Shown here piece after piece: positions 9,958 to 21,698 of a stretch of DNA of 64,000 nt. Each line of letters opens with the position of its first letter. Positions within the stretch are counted from its first letter, which is position 1. Source of the DNA: Allomyces macrogynus ATCC 38327 (taxonomy: Eukaryota > Blastocladiomycota > Blastocladiomycetes > Blastocladiales > Blastocladiaceae); contig GG745374.1 in the NCBI GenBank assembly GCA_000151295.1, forward strand, positions 259,704 to 323,703, in the 5' to 3' direction. The position numbers were made by a program, and so were the translations under genes. Under the pieces are notes generated by a model. The model was not told where the DNA came from. It saw only the letters and a program-made list of their open reading frames with translations, and made no database searches.

Positions 9958-12078
9958 CTACAACTGCCACGCGCGCAACACGCGATCCACCATCTTCTGG
10001 CCGACCTCATTCGCAATCAACTGCAGGGCCCCACCTTCAACCCCAAGCGCATCCAAATCCACTTCGCCATGCCCATCCGCGACCGGCGCACTCGCGCCGG
10101 CGACCAGCCAGCCGTCCAGACCACGCGCGACGTTACGCGCCAAAAACACATCCACTGGACTCGTCCGCACCTCTCCCGATTTCGCCCTCGATCCAGCTTG
10201 TGGCAGCGGCCGCCGCGGAGATCCTGGCCGCGCCCCCATTCCGGCCAGTCCGGCGAGTGTACCGGCGAGCCGGTCGGTCTGCGCGATGGTCAGGAACGTG
10301 TTCATGACGACGGCCGTACGGACCGTCGGAAACTGCGAGCCGAGCAGGTCGGCGATGACGGTCGCGCAGTGGTAGTGCGCGGCGTTCTCGATCACGAGAC
10401 ATTGCAGCCGCGGGCAGGCCGGGAGACGCAGCGGTTCGTCAGTGCGAAGGGCGCGGAGCGACGGGAGAACCAGGGTTGAGAGTTGCGCAGGGCCCGCGCC
10501 GTCAGTCGGGCGCGGGAGGAAGAAGGGGACGACGCGGAATGACATGCGCGGGTTGTTTGTCGAGTTGGGAGCGGCGGGTGCGGCAAGAGTGATGCCGGTC
10601 AAGGAAAGGACGGTGAGCCGTGCGGCAGCGGTCGGGTCAATACTGAAGACGGGCCGGAGAAGACTCGATTGCATCGACCGGAACCGCTGGTCGAGCTTGA
10701 TGCGCGTGATGGCCGGGGCGAACACGATCGGATCGGCGACGGCGTCGGGCAGCGGAGCCGCATCCGCATCCGCGGCGGCGGCAGTGGCGGCGCGTGCGGA
10801 GAACCCGAGCACCATCACATCGCGTACTGTTCCGCGGTCAACAAGCTTGCCGAGCGCCGGCAACAGTGTCGCATACGACGCCTCCACCTGCAACAAGGTG
10901 AGTGTGCGCAGGTGCGGTAGATGCATGCCGAGCGCCTCCATCAGCGGCGTGACAGTCGTATCCGAGATCCCCTGGCACGCGCCAAGCGAGAGCGAGTGCA
11001 GGTTCCGCCACGACCGGACTGTTGGCACAAACGTGGCGACCCACGTCTCCGGCATCGCATTGACCCAGCCCGTGAGTTGGCGCGTCCACGCGGCCCACAC
11101 TGGCACAGGGTCAGAGGGCAGGCCGCACTTGGTGACGGCCACGTCTGCTGTGCGCTATGAAAAGGGAACGGCTGCTAGTACCGCGTCGTCATCGACCGTC
11201 GGTGATGGGGTGGTGAAGACCCAATCAGGGTCGTCCACGATGCGCGCTTTCGCAACGGACCACTGCGCGCTCGCTGCGCGCCACGCGCCAGGGAACGGTA
11301 GCGCCGGCCCGTGGTTCTGGATCCGCTTGAGCAGGACCCCACCGACGTGGCCCAGTGCAAAGTCGATCGATTCGACCGCGAGTGTCGCAATCATCCCGGC
11401 ACTGGGCCCGTCGCTGACCACGACGGGGATCCACGGGAGTAGTCCGTGCCGCGGCGCAGAAAAACGGCCGCGTCGTGGCGCGAGCGTCGAGACGATGTCG
11501 TGGAGAACAGAGCGCATCTGGTCGGCCCAGGCGGCTCTCAGTTCCTGCTCGTCGCCGCCCGGGGAGCAGTCGGCGGTGTCGAGGTTCGGGCACGTGCACA
11601 CGATCCGCGCGAGCGTACGAATCATGTCGGCCGTGACGTCGGCGTTGATTGCGCGTGGTGCAACCGAGATCGACTTGAGCAACGCACGTGGGTGCAGGGT
11701 CGGCGGATTGGATGCGTGGTCCGTGATCTCGCTGGCATCCTGGGTTGCTGCCGCGTCGTTCCCCGTATCTCCGCTGCCGTTTTTGTTGGTGACAACGATG
11801 CCATGATTATGGGTGAGCATGTCGTTGCCACACCCAACGGCGCGTGCAAGCGCGGCCAGCGTGTTAGGCGACGTGATCACGGCGCGCGCGTAGACGGCGG
11901 GCAGAACAACGGCGCGTGTCGCATGGCTCACGGCCGCGAAACGGAGCGCTTCGAGCGGTTCAAGATACTTTGCGGCAACGAGCTGCAAAAGTTCGGTCGG
12001 GAGCGCCAGGATCCTTGAAGGTGGAGTGTCCATCGGCCCAATCACATCGACTGAGCCGCTTGAATACAAATTGCTCAT
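9958..12078 (-). pseudogene. F-box/LRR-like copy B with one in-frame stop
   Basis: The frame from 12078 to 9958 is homologous to copy A along its whole length (ILALPTELLQLVAAKYLEPL, WRNLHSLSLGACQGI, end VLRAWQL). It is interrupted once by TAG at 11155–11157. Copy A reads FSWPTVDLG at this point, whereas copy B reads FS, stop, then RTADVAV in the same frame, so the stop probably replaces the Trp codon (TGG to TAG). No other frame break was seen in about 706 codons. It is either a very recent pseudogene, a sequencing error, or a gene needing readthrough. It arose with the VTI1 relic in the same tandem duplication. Confidence 0.78.
10683..10863. repeat. near-identical 181-base tract, second copy
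   Basis: This is the counterpart of 7613–7793 (offset 3070 bases) inside the homologous part of F-box/LRR copy B. Identity here is far above that of the flanking homologous sequence. Confidence 0.85.
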
Positions 12079-13219
12079 TTGGTCGGTCTCGCTATTTGCG
12101 CGTGCGGTATCGCCAGACTGCGGCGACTTGGGTTGTGGTTAGAGCTCGGGGCTAGGTACTGGTGATGGTGCACTGCAGCAGCCCAGCGACAGCGACGACC
12201 AAGGATGTGTGTGAATACCTGCTGCAATGCATCCGCAAGTTGTCGACGAACAATTTCGGCTTCGACGATGGAGAATAGAAAGTGCAACTTCGTTTCAATT
12301 TTCATCGTTTGATCCGCGTGCCAGCCAGTCAGTCAGGTCGGTTGGGGTTGCTTTCCTCATCGCGGGCAACTGACAAGCACGACACTGGATGGTGAGCTGA
12401 CTCCAGCTAGTGTCTGATGGACGCTCATAACCCATCAGCGGCTCGACGAATAAGCGTGAGGACAGAGTTGGCATTTCGGATTCAATTTTTTGAGGATGGG
12501 CAATGGAACGGCGGCAGAGATCGCAAGAATTCGCACGGTTGAAGACCTAAATGTCCATTCGGCAGTGCTTGAAGACATCAAAATTGTCTGCCCGTCTTGC
12601 AAACCAAACCGAAATTCAGCAACAAAGCACTCTGCCGCACAACGCCCAAGCGGCGGCCCTTACGCAAACACATGTTTGGATAATTGACCCTTTGGCGAAG
12701 CTCTGGCTCTCGTGTTCTGCCAGTTGATTTCCGCTTCGCCAACGCCGTCCCTGGGTTCGCCATCACACCGCGTGCCGCGCGCGTTCAGCCCCAGAGGCGA
12801 CGCGACCATGCAGCCATGGGCCCAACCTGGGCGGCGGCACACCGCGCAAGCGGCGGGTTCTCGCACCTGACCCTTCAATCGTCCACGCGACCCTCCAGCG
12901 CGGCCTCGGGGAGACAAAGATTGCTTCCACGCCGGTGTCGACCTCGCTTCAGAGCGACACGATACAGATAGGGGAAAAGTTCCGGTCGGCGCCCGCGATC
13001 CTATATAAACGGCGCATGCCCGCCGTGTCCTGGCCAGCATTGAGCTCTCGAGTCGACTCCTCCAGCCCGATGCCACGACGGTACGCGTTTGATGAATGCT
13101 CTCCACCCGGAAAAGTCGCGTTGCTTCGCGATCCAACGAGTCAATTGAAAACTGATCGAATTGCATCCGCTTGTATCTCCAGGTCGACGCGACGCAGGTC
13201 CAGGACTAGTACCAGTCGG
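12079..13219. other. intergenic, no supported gene
   Basis: The open frames on both strands here show no family features. Residual homology to the leader of F-box/LRR copy A continues upstream of copy B's start (CGACTTGGGTTGTGGT at about 12122). Confidence 0.4.
13002..13009 (+). promoter_or_regulatory. TATA-box-like sequence
   Basis: TATATAAA is a perfect match to the TATA consensus, oriented for plus-strand transcription and set in GC-rich DNA. No convincing gene follows it: the frame from 13016 is short and basic. It could therefore be a relic or a chance match. Confidence 0.25.
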
Positions 13220-13861
13220 TCAACGCGACGGCTGGCGGTCACCACTGCGCCAACGTGTCGGCGGTCTAGGCTCAAGGCCAGGCTCAGTCGGTGCATGCCG
13301 CGGGCGGCAATGTCTCGGCAGAACTGATTCAAGAACAGTATCACGCAGAGATGATGTGGAACCGTCGCTTTGCTGGACTTCAAGCTGGAGCTCACGTTCT
13401 TGACGCGTCGGCTTCACGAGAAACACGAATCGTGCCATTGTGGATCTGCGCACAACGACGAGCTGTCCTGGCATCAGCTGTCGCCGTGGGCCCGACACTG
13501 GGGAATCGTCGTCAGATTGCGCAGCTCGGTGATGATTCCAGTTGTCGAGCACAACAAACGGTATCATGGTCGAGTCGAGCTCGCGCAACGCCACGTAGAT
13601 TGCCGGCACAGAAAGCAGTGGAGAAGCAAGAGCAAAGCGCATCAGCGTGGTGCGCGGCGGCGACTGTACAGAGTCTGCTGGGTGCAAAATGCAGAAGCAT
13701 TGTGTTTCGAGCACGTCGTAGAGTAACTGCTCCATGGTCGCGCGTGGTGGCACACTTTGGACCGGATCGACCATCAGCGACGCTGCATTGTTGGCGGGGA
13801 GGGTCGTCTGGTCGACAGGCAGCGTGCAGACACTCGTGGTGCTCGCAAAATCGAGAATCAT
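13220..13861 (-). CDS. uncertain hypothetical protein
   Basis: A 213-codon frame on the minus strand. Its first 150 residues have a balanced, protein-like composition (MEQLLYDVLETQCFCIL, LRELDSTMIPFVVLDNWNHH, PGQLVVVRRSTMARFVF), whereas the last 40 are Arg/Pro-rich and may lie past a missed splice site. No family was recognised. Overlapping plus-strand frames are also open, so this may be a compositional shadow. Confidence 0.25.
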   Translation of the reverse strand: MILDFASTTSVCTLPVDQTTLPANNAASLMVDPVQSVPPRATMEQLLYDVLETQCFCILHPADSVQSPPRTTLMRFALASPLLSVPAIYVALRELDSTMIPFVVLDNWNHHRAAQSDDDSPVSGPRRQLMPGQLVVVRRSTMARFVFLVKPTRQERELQLEVQQSDGSTSSLRDTVLESVLPRHCRPRHAPTEPGLEPRPPTRWRSGDRQPSR

Positions 13862-15276
13862 TCTTCACACTTCGCGAGAACCAAATGCAACAAGTAGGAG
13901 CTGACGTGATGACAGGGGGAACGAAGACAGTGATGCTTCGTGATCATGCTGGTGGGGGTTTCAATGTTGTTCCGTTGGTTTGCGTCTAGTTTGCAGTTCG
14001 AACCGGTTTGTTGTCCTGATCGGACAGGCCCACACCTAACTTGCAGTCACGTCAAATCGAAGTTTGAGTGCTGGTTTTCCTTGAACCGAACCTGTCCCAG
14101 TCGAGACTAGGATCGTCAGGCCAGCAAACAACCAGCGACCCGTTGTGGTCACGTTCTGCTGCTGGCGCCGTTCCAACGCCGGCTGCCACTGGTCGCTGTC
14201 AGCTGATCGTGCTGCCGGCTCACGGCTGCACGCAATCAAGAGAGCATTCTTTCGTGCGGGGCGCGCGCGAGCGTGCACGTTGTACCCAGGCCGGGGCGAC
14301 CGCACCGCACGTAGAGGCCTGAGACCCTGAGTTTGTGATGAATGCGTCTCGCAATGCCGCCTGGACGGCCTTGTTGTGCGCATCACAGCAGCCAAAAGTG
14401 GCTGCTTGTTGTCGATGCTCCAACCGCGTGACCATGCCTGGCTGCCTCCATCGTCATGGTGGACGAGGGGGGCCATGGGCAACGCGGCGCGCGCGGCAGA
14501 GCGCGACTCGCGGCGGGGGCTGGCAGGAGTTGACTCCAGACCCACTGATTCCATGTGACAATTGTGACAATCGTGACCGTGAGGATCCAGTTCAACCGGT
14601 TCGCCGAACAACTTTGAAACCCCCCGGTGCAGCAGCAGATTGATTGTGTTGCGGCAGCAATTTGTGTTGCGACCAGAATGTTGAGTTAACCACTGCACCA
14701 AAACCTGATCAAGGACAGCAGTGCTGGATTCACCATTCCAACACAGAACGCGCTTCGGACACACCCAGCCAGAAATGTTTACCGTAGTCGTGCATGCGAC
14801 CCAGCGTGTGTGTGACTACTTAGTGTCTTTCTCCACTCATTAGATTGAAATGAGCTCACGGCTCATTGTCGTTTTGAAATTTGTATCATATTATTGGGAA
14901 CAGCCAACCGTTCTGAAGACGCGACATCTGCTTGGCAAGCAGAAATCGATATTTCCGTACTGTCTTCTCGTCGGTCACATTTGCCAAGCAAGTTCCGCGT
15001 ACGTCGCATCCACCTTCACCCGCTTCTTTTCGATCATCACGTTGACCATGTCCGGCAACCACCAGCGGCCCAAATCGCCAGAAACGGTCATCGGCATCTG
15101 TCTGCATGGCACCATTGTGCTCTTGCGTGATTCCCTCGACTCGCCATGGCAACACCCTCATTTTCTCGCTCTTGCATCTGGCCGTGCCATGGCGGAACTG
15201 GTCCGTCAACGACGGTGCGAGTCAGTTGCTGATGCAATCTTTGCAGTCCTTGAGCTCACGTTACATTTACATGTAG
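13862..15276. other. gene-poor stretch
   Basis: No supported gene. A minus-strand frame at 14036–14764 and a plus-strand frame at 14850–15335 are open but show no recognisable domain. The end of the stretch (GCTCAC…ATGTAG, 15253–15276) looks like an intron 3' end leading into the NADPH-oxidase fragment. Confidence 0.4.
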
Positions 15277-16145
15277 GTCCAGGCCAAAAAATTGCTTCCT
15301 GCTCTACGTTGCGTCGCAAGTCTACCTCTTCGTGAGCACGTTCCTCTACTACAAGTCAGGACCCAATTACAAGACGATCGTGTCCCTTGTTGGCAATGGG
15401 ATTCCAGCGGCCAAGGCCGCGGCCGCGTGCCTCAACTGGGACAGTGCGAATAATTTGCTGCCCGCGTCCCGCACGCTCATTTCCAAGCTGCACGTCACGG
15501 TCCTGTCGACAATCATTTCACTCAAGAGCATCACGTCCCACCGCAATGTCATTTACGTGATCGTGCTGTTTACCTGGATACACGTCATGGCGCATATCTA
15601 GAATTACCGGTCTTGGAGCTTGCAACGACGCATCCGGGTGTGTTCTTGATGCTATTACTGGCATCGAATTGTACGCTCATCTCGCTTGTCGCCAATAGCC
15701 GAGTGGTACGCACTCGTGTCGGGCCCTGGGTTCACGGGCCAAGTAGCCACGCTTGCGCTCCTCCTCATCGCGACCGCTGCCGTGCAATGCGTGCGCCGCG
15801 CGCAGTTCGAAATCTTCTGGTATTCGCACCACCCATTCCTCGTCCACATCGCCGCACACTTCCCGCACGGCGCGTATTGCTGTGTCAAGTCGGACACCGG
15901 CAAGTGCAGCATTGGTGGCTCTGGAAATACATTGTCAGTGCGGCCACGCTCTATCTGATCGAGCGAGGATGCAGCCAGGACAGTATGTACGTCTGGCTGA
16001 ACGTGCCGTCAGTCGAACCGTGCCAGTGGCGCCTGTTCACGCTCACGTCAGCGCCCCGCGATGACGCGTACTATTCGGTGCACATGCGCTTCGTCAGGGA
16101 CTGGACGCGCAGTGTCGCGCAAGCGTGCGGGGTCTCGTTAGCCGT
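15277..16145 (+). pseudogene. broken NADPH oxidase (NOX) gene
   Basis: Several pieces in different frames align in order with the gp91phox/NoxA family. These are membrane helix segments (YLFVSTFLYY, GPNYKTIVSLVGNGIP, LLPASRTLIS), a heme-helix remnant (FTWIHVMAHI, then TAG at 15599–15601), and the second His pair (FEIFWYSHHPFLVHIAAHFPHG). Then come the helix before the FAD domain (LWKYIVSAATLYLIERG) and the FAD-binding block (MQPGQYV in one frame, then LNVPSVEP…FTLTSAPRDD in the next). About 30 residues between LIER and MQPGQYV are missing, there is a frameshift inside the GQYV–LNVP block, and the NADPH-binding half is absent. NOX enzymes move electrons from NADPH across the membrane to make superoxide; this copy cannot. 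Confidence 0.82.
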
Positions 16146-16191
16146 GGGAGAAGGTCGACGGTTCGACCCCGACCTCGCTCGTAATTTTTTG
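16143..16191 (+). pseudogene. tRNA-Arg-like 3' half
   Basis: GGAGAAGGTCGA, then GGTTCGACCCC and CCTCGCTCGT, followed by T6, match the variable arm, T-arm, acceptor strand and terminator context of the tRNA-Arg at 28591–28662. The 5' half (D-arm, proper anticodon arm) is not recognisable. It begins exactly where NOX homology ends. Confidence 0.5.
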
Positions 16192-16196
16192 TACAG

Positions 16197-16611
16197 CTCG
16201 AAGTTGGTCGTTCGGACACGCTTGTGATCCGTAGTTTTTCGTTGGTGGGTATTGGTGGACGTGTGGTTATACAATCAAATCCGTGCTGATTGGGCATTTG
16301 AAAGCAGAGCAGACCTCAGCGTCACCTAGGCCGGCCATTATCTTGTTGATGAAGAACAGGAGAACGGGGGTGGGCTCCAGTTGACTCTGACAGGTCATGA
16401 CAGGGTCACTAGTCGTGCGCAGATAAATATATTATAGTGGAGAACGGTCTGGAAGAGTGCGCTGCCATGAGTTGCTATCGCCACGTGGATTGTGATCAGC
16501 CAATATCGTCGACGAACGACAACGTTGCGGCCTACAAACGACGTCGACGAACAACCTGTGCAACTCGCTTACCACTTGCTGCAATCTGTTTGTACCGCGC
16601 ACGCACGCACC
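16197..16611. other. intergenic, promoter of the C2CD3-like gene
   Basis: An AT-rich block AAATATATTATA at about 16425–16436, roughly 175 bases before the start codon, is the only promoter-like element seen. No supported gene. Confidence 0.45.
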
Positions 16612-19600
16612 ATGGACCCGCTCGCGGCAGACGTCGACCCGGACTCGATAACGCCCAACACGACCATCTTGCAGTCCAAGCTCGACCTTGAACCGCTCTC
16701 ACCACCACGCCGACCACATGCGACTACGCCGCCCGTCCTGCCGGCATCGCGACGAACGCGCCAGGCGACGCTCGACGAGCCCGTTGTTGGCCGGTTCTCG
16801 CCGTCGCTGACTGCCAAGATTGCTGCATTGCATGCCGGACGACGACAACGTCCCGAGCCCGCTGCCCATGCGTCAAATGTCGTCCGTGTCGCCAAGTCGC
16901 GGCTGCGCGAGGTTCCACTCGACCGGCTTCTGATCAAGCAGCGTGTGCAGCTGCAACAGCTGCAGCAGCAGCAGCAGCAGCGACACCAGCATGGGGCCGA
17001 ACACGGCGTCGGTACGCCTATGCTGCCATTTTTGCCGGGTGGAGACGGTGCAGGCGAGCGCAATGCAAAGACCAACGCCATGACCACTTCAAGTCGTTCC
17101 CTAGACGGCCCAGAATCGGCGCTCAACGACCTCGATGACAGTCTGGACGACGGCGACGTGACGAGTCTAACGGCCACAACCGACTCGACCGACCTGAGCC
17201 TGACGGCGCTCCTGATTGACGACGACGAGGCCGGCGACCGGCTTGACCAGCTCGACATGGACGAATATGCCCTGATCGAGGCGCTCAATGGGTCGCGCGG
17301 GAACCAGCTCGACACGATTGATTTGCTCCTGGGCCGCAAGGCGCGCGAAAACGATGCGACACCGAGCCCACCAGCCGCCGTTTCCCTACCTGATCCAACA
17401 CCGCCAGATGAACCCAACTCACCCGCTCGCAACAGCGCCATATCGCCACTCGCCGACGTGCCCGCACCTCGCCGTCGGATTGCTACCCCATCACCCGGCC
17501 CGCTCGTCTCGCCGCTCTCCGTCATGGATGCATCGCACGTTGCGCACCTGGGGCACGTTTACGGTGTCGCGATCCACGTGCGCGACCTCAGTCTCGCATC
17601 TGCCGCCGTGGTCGCGCTGCAAAAGCAAGCCGGACTCGCACACCTCGCACCGGGTCCAACATCGGCGCGCGCACTGACCGAGGGCTTGGTCGTCGAGATT
17701 GGCGTGCACCTGCCCGGGGACCTCGGCGCGCGCCAATTCGAGGTGGTCGTGCGCAACAGCGCCATGGTTCGGGCGCAGCGGCACGCCGGCAAGCGTAACA
17801 GCGACGATAACGACGACCTCGGAGCGTGTGTGCGGCTCGCGTGCCACCAACACGACGTGGTGCCCGTCCAATTCGACGGCGCGCTCGTGCAAGCGTTCCT
17901 GACCCAGACGTGCTCTGTGCGCATGACCTTGCGCCCACGGCCAGGACCACGTGCGGTACGCGGTGCACGCACTGCCGCGGGTGCCGGGATGGCCGGTGTC
18001 GCGCACGTCAAGCTTGTGCACTTGATGCAGGCCGACCGGTTCGTCTACCAGGTCGACGTGCCCGTGTTCACGGCTGCTGACCAGTTTCTCGGGCACGTGG
18101 CGCTGACGCTCGCGCTCATGCCGGCATTGCCGGTGGAGAAGATGCAACCGCCGTCGCCAGAACCAGAGGAACGAGCAGCGACCCCCGCACCGCCACCGCC
18201 GCCACGGGTTGTGGTCCCGGAACCACCATTCCCGCTCGAACTGCGTGTGTCGATAGGCCACTTTGTCCCCGTCGCGACGCCGCGGTCCGCGTATAAGGCG
18301 TTCCCCGCCGAGCGCGCCGCGCAAAATGTCGCCGTGCACGTCGAGTCGAGTTTGAGCGTCACGGTGCGGCTTGACGTGCCGCTGGAGACGCGTGCCCACC
18401 CGTGGACCGCACAGTCGGTCGAGCAGAAAGTTGGTCTCGTCATGGATCAGGTGCAAGTGCAGGCTGACGCACATCGCGTCAATTTCGACGCGCAGTTTGC
18501 GGTGCCGACGTCGATGGCACAGCTCGCGCCGTGGATCGAGGCGCCGTTGGTGGTCGAGCTGTGGATGCATGCCGGATCGGTCGCGCAGATTGATGGCTCT
18601 GAGACACAGCACACAACCTCGGCCAAGACACTGTTTGGAATGGCCAAGCTGCCGCTGCACCAGGTGCTCCAGACGGTTCTGCGCTCGTTTCCGAAGGTCG
18701 CCTGGCACCAGCTGCTGCCAATCGCGCTGGCGGATTTGACGTGCCCTGTCGTCGATCCGCGCACGGGAACGCACCGCGGGTGGCTCGAAACCGGAATTGA
18801 AATCGCGCGACGAAATACTGTGGTGCTTTCTGCACCCGATACGAGCCCGTTCCCAGCCCAACATTCGGCCGGAACGGCAGCAACCGAGCCCGCAGCATCA
18901 CCATCCCCACCACCGCCACTTCCACCTTCAGCCACGCTCCTCGTCCGATTCCACAGCGCCGGCGGGATGCTGACGCTGGCGCGGCATGTGCTCGCGCAGC
19001 TTGTGCAACACGAGCAGGACGCGCACGACCCATTTGCGCCGGCCCTCCTTGACTTGCCCGGACCACAGACCGAGTACGCGCACGCGCTGCGGCGCGTCCT
19101 GCACGGTGACACACTCAACCTCTACGTCTCGCTGTTCGTCTTCCCACCCGCCCTCGCCAAACGCTTCGGCGTCGACCCCACCCCCCTCGTCTCGCCAATC
19201 GCATGGGATGCGGCCGTACCCGCCTGGGACGCCGACGACCCGGGCCACGAACTCGTCTTACCGCGCGTCGACTCGGCGGTTCTGGCCTGGTTCGAGGCGC
19301 CGCACGCCGTCGCACACGGCCAGATCGTGCACCGGTTCGCAGCCACCTCCTCCTCGGGCACTGCACCGCTCGACGACGTGGTGGTCGGCGAGTTCCGGAT
19401 CGATCTCGCGCGACTTGTCAAGCGCAGCGCGGGGCTCGCCGACGCGTACGTGGCCGTGCGCGCGCCGGCGGATGTGGTCGTTGGCGCGCGGCACGTGGCG
19501 GTGCCCGCGCTCGACGCGGTCGGGTGTGTGCACGTGGATGTCGTGTTCACGGATACGGTCCCGCGCGCGCTCCCGGAGTTTGCGCCGGTTGCGGTGCGGC

Positions 19601-21698
19601 TCGAAATGGCCGGGCACGTGCAGCGTGCGGGTGTGGGCGCAGCGGCGCTCGGGGTGTCGGCGATGCGGCGGTCGGTGTCGGCCGACCCGGGATTGCACGT
19701 CGATGTCGACCTCGCGCTGTTCCAGGGTCCCGGCGCGGTGCCGGTGACCGCGGACGCGAGCGCGGTGTGGACGTGGTCAGCTGAGTTGATCTTGACGGCC
19801 GAGGTCATGCAAGCGGTCCTGAACGGGCGCGTCGTCGTGCACGTTCGTAACAACGACAATGATAGCGGGCCGGTGGGGACGGCCGTGATTGACACCTACG
19901 CGGTCGCGCACGCGTTGCTGCGGCTGCTCAACGGGTACCTGCCCGCCGACCGTGTCACGTTCCGCGCGCCCGTTCTACCCGTCGAGTCGCCCACGGCGGT
20001 CGCGATGACGGCAGTCGGCGCGTTTGTGATCAAGCACGGTGCGGAAAGTCCGGTCATGGCACGGCCGGTGCGGATGGCGCAGGTGTCGCCAGTCGTTGGG
20101 CGCGCGCACGAGGATCGCGCGGCTGCCACCGGCGAAGAATTGCCGAGCGCGAGACTGCCCGCGCTCTCGCGCAACGAGCCGCCACGTACCGAACCGCCAC
20201 GCACTGACCCGGCCCTCCAGGACGACGTATCGGTCCTGCTTGAAGTGACGGTCGTCGAGGCGCAGTCGCTGCCGGTCCCGACCTCCGCGTCGCAAGGACC
20301 CGCGGCCGTGTACGTATCGTTTGCATGGACCACCGACGCGAGTCTCGCGACCGACCTCGGTGCGTCCTTGCGGTCGACCGTTTCCGACGCGTCGGACCGG
20401 CAAACGCACCACACCCCCGCGGCGCGGCTCGAACCGCCGGCACACGTCGCGTGGCATGCAGCCGCGTACGTGGCGCAGGCAACGACGCGCGCCGCGTTTG
20501 CACGGCTTCGGCGGAAAAAGGTGGTCGTATTCAAGGTGTGGGTCACGCCGGCCGAGGTGGGTGTGGAGGTGCCGACCGCACACGACCGGCTCGTCGGCGC
20601 CAAAGGGTGGACGTGGCGCCGCTCGCGCACGGGATGCCGATGCTCGATGGGTGGTACAATGTCCTGGATTTCCACGGTGAGAGTTGCGGGCAGCTGCACG
20701 TGCGCGTGCGGCCCGTCGCGCCGCTGCATGGAGAGGACGATGCGAGGCCAAGTCCGGTTGTTCAGCGAGTACTGGCGGTGGCACGGCCCGAGCCACCGGT
20801 TGTTGCAGCCGAGGCTGCCTCGGCGAGCCCGCCGCACGTGGAACTCGACGCACCTGTGTCGGACGGCGGGTCGTCGATTTCACTCGACCTGCTGCTCACG
20901 GACCCGTCACACGCGCGCGTCGACGGTGATGAACTGCACGACGTGGGCGACGTGCGCCTGCTCGACCTGCCGGACATAGCCGAGCTCGCGGAATACCACG
21001 ACGAAGACGTCCTTCATGAAGCGGTGCGCGAGTCGCTGGGCGAATCGTCGGTTGCGATCCCGTCGCCCACCACCAGTTCCGCGTCTTTGACCACGGCGCC
21101 GGAACCGGTGGACGAGGACGGCGACGCTGCGCTCGCCGCGACGACAGACGACGACAGCGATGACGAGGAGGGCGAAGACGGTCATGACGAGAGTGGACCG
21201 TTGTCGCGGTTCGCGCTGTCGTCGTCGCTGCTCGCGCGTGCGTCACAGCTCTCACGCGCGGCTGCTGCGGCCGCGGCTGCCGCCACGGCCACGCCGAGCA
21301 CAGCCGCAGCCCACGACCGGGTGGACAAGACAAGTCGATGCGCGTCGAACGCAGCGAGTCCAGCGGCACACTCATTGCCGCTGTCGCCGTTGCCTGACTT
21401 GTCCTCATCCTCGACTTGGGACGAGGCCGACGAAGATGACGGCGTCTCAGGCGTTGACGTGTCACTGACTAGCTCCGACGACGCCAGCGGAGACGAAGAC
21501 GACGACGTGGATATTGACGCGGTGCTGGCGCGGCCATGGGGTGCACGTGCGTTGCGAACGGCACGACCCGCCCCGCGACCCGTCGTGGACCGGTTGCGCG
21601 ACGACGCGGCAGCGGTGCAGGCGCAGATCGCGGCGATTCAGCGGCGCGCCGACTCGTTCAGCGCGGTGTTGCGCGCGCGCGGGGTGCGCGGCGCGTGA
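16612..21698 (+). CDS. C2CD3: C2CD3-like centriolar C2-domain protein (one frame break)
   Basis: A long, apparently intronless frame starts at 16612 (MDPLAADVDPDS) and would give about 1695 residues. The start is low-complexity with a short polyglutamine (about 16963–16980). C2-like beta-strand blocks follow (VYGVAIHVRDLSLASAAVV, VKLVHLMQADRFVYQVDVPV). Near the C-terminus a C2 domain matches animal C2CD3: VLLEVTVVEAQSLPVP, VYVSFAW, VVVFKVWV, DRLVGA, then VDVAPL and GWYNVLDFHGESCGQLHV. The tail is acidic and Ser-rich. C2CD3 is needed for distal centriole assembly and basal bodies, which fits a flagellated fungus. The frame shifts at about 20605 in CAAAGGGTGG: one base missing from the GGG run restores the C2 domain, so it is either a sequencing indel or a true mutation. 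The family assignment rests on remembered motifs, chiefly the GWYN…DF block. Confidence 0.72.
16963..16980 (+). repeat. CAG triplet run (6 units) coding polyglutamine
   Basis: Six uninterrupted CAG codons inside a Gln-rich stretch of the C2CD3-like protein. Confidence 0.9.

Noticed and set aside
13180..13340. Plus-strand reading QSVNATAGGHHCANV … QSVHAAGGNVSAELIQEQ with two TAG codons at Gln-like positions
   Set aside because: Suggestive of recoded stops or a decayed secreted protein, but stops elsewhere in the window behave normally, and the minus strand is also open here.
14036..14764. 242-codon minus-strand open frame
   Set aside because: No recognisable motif, His/Arg-rich patches, and no support from flanking structure.
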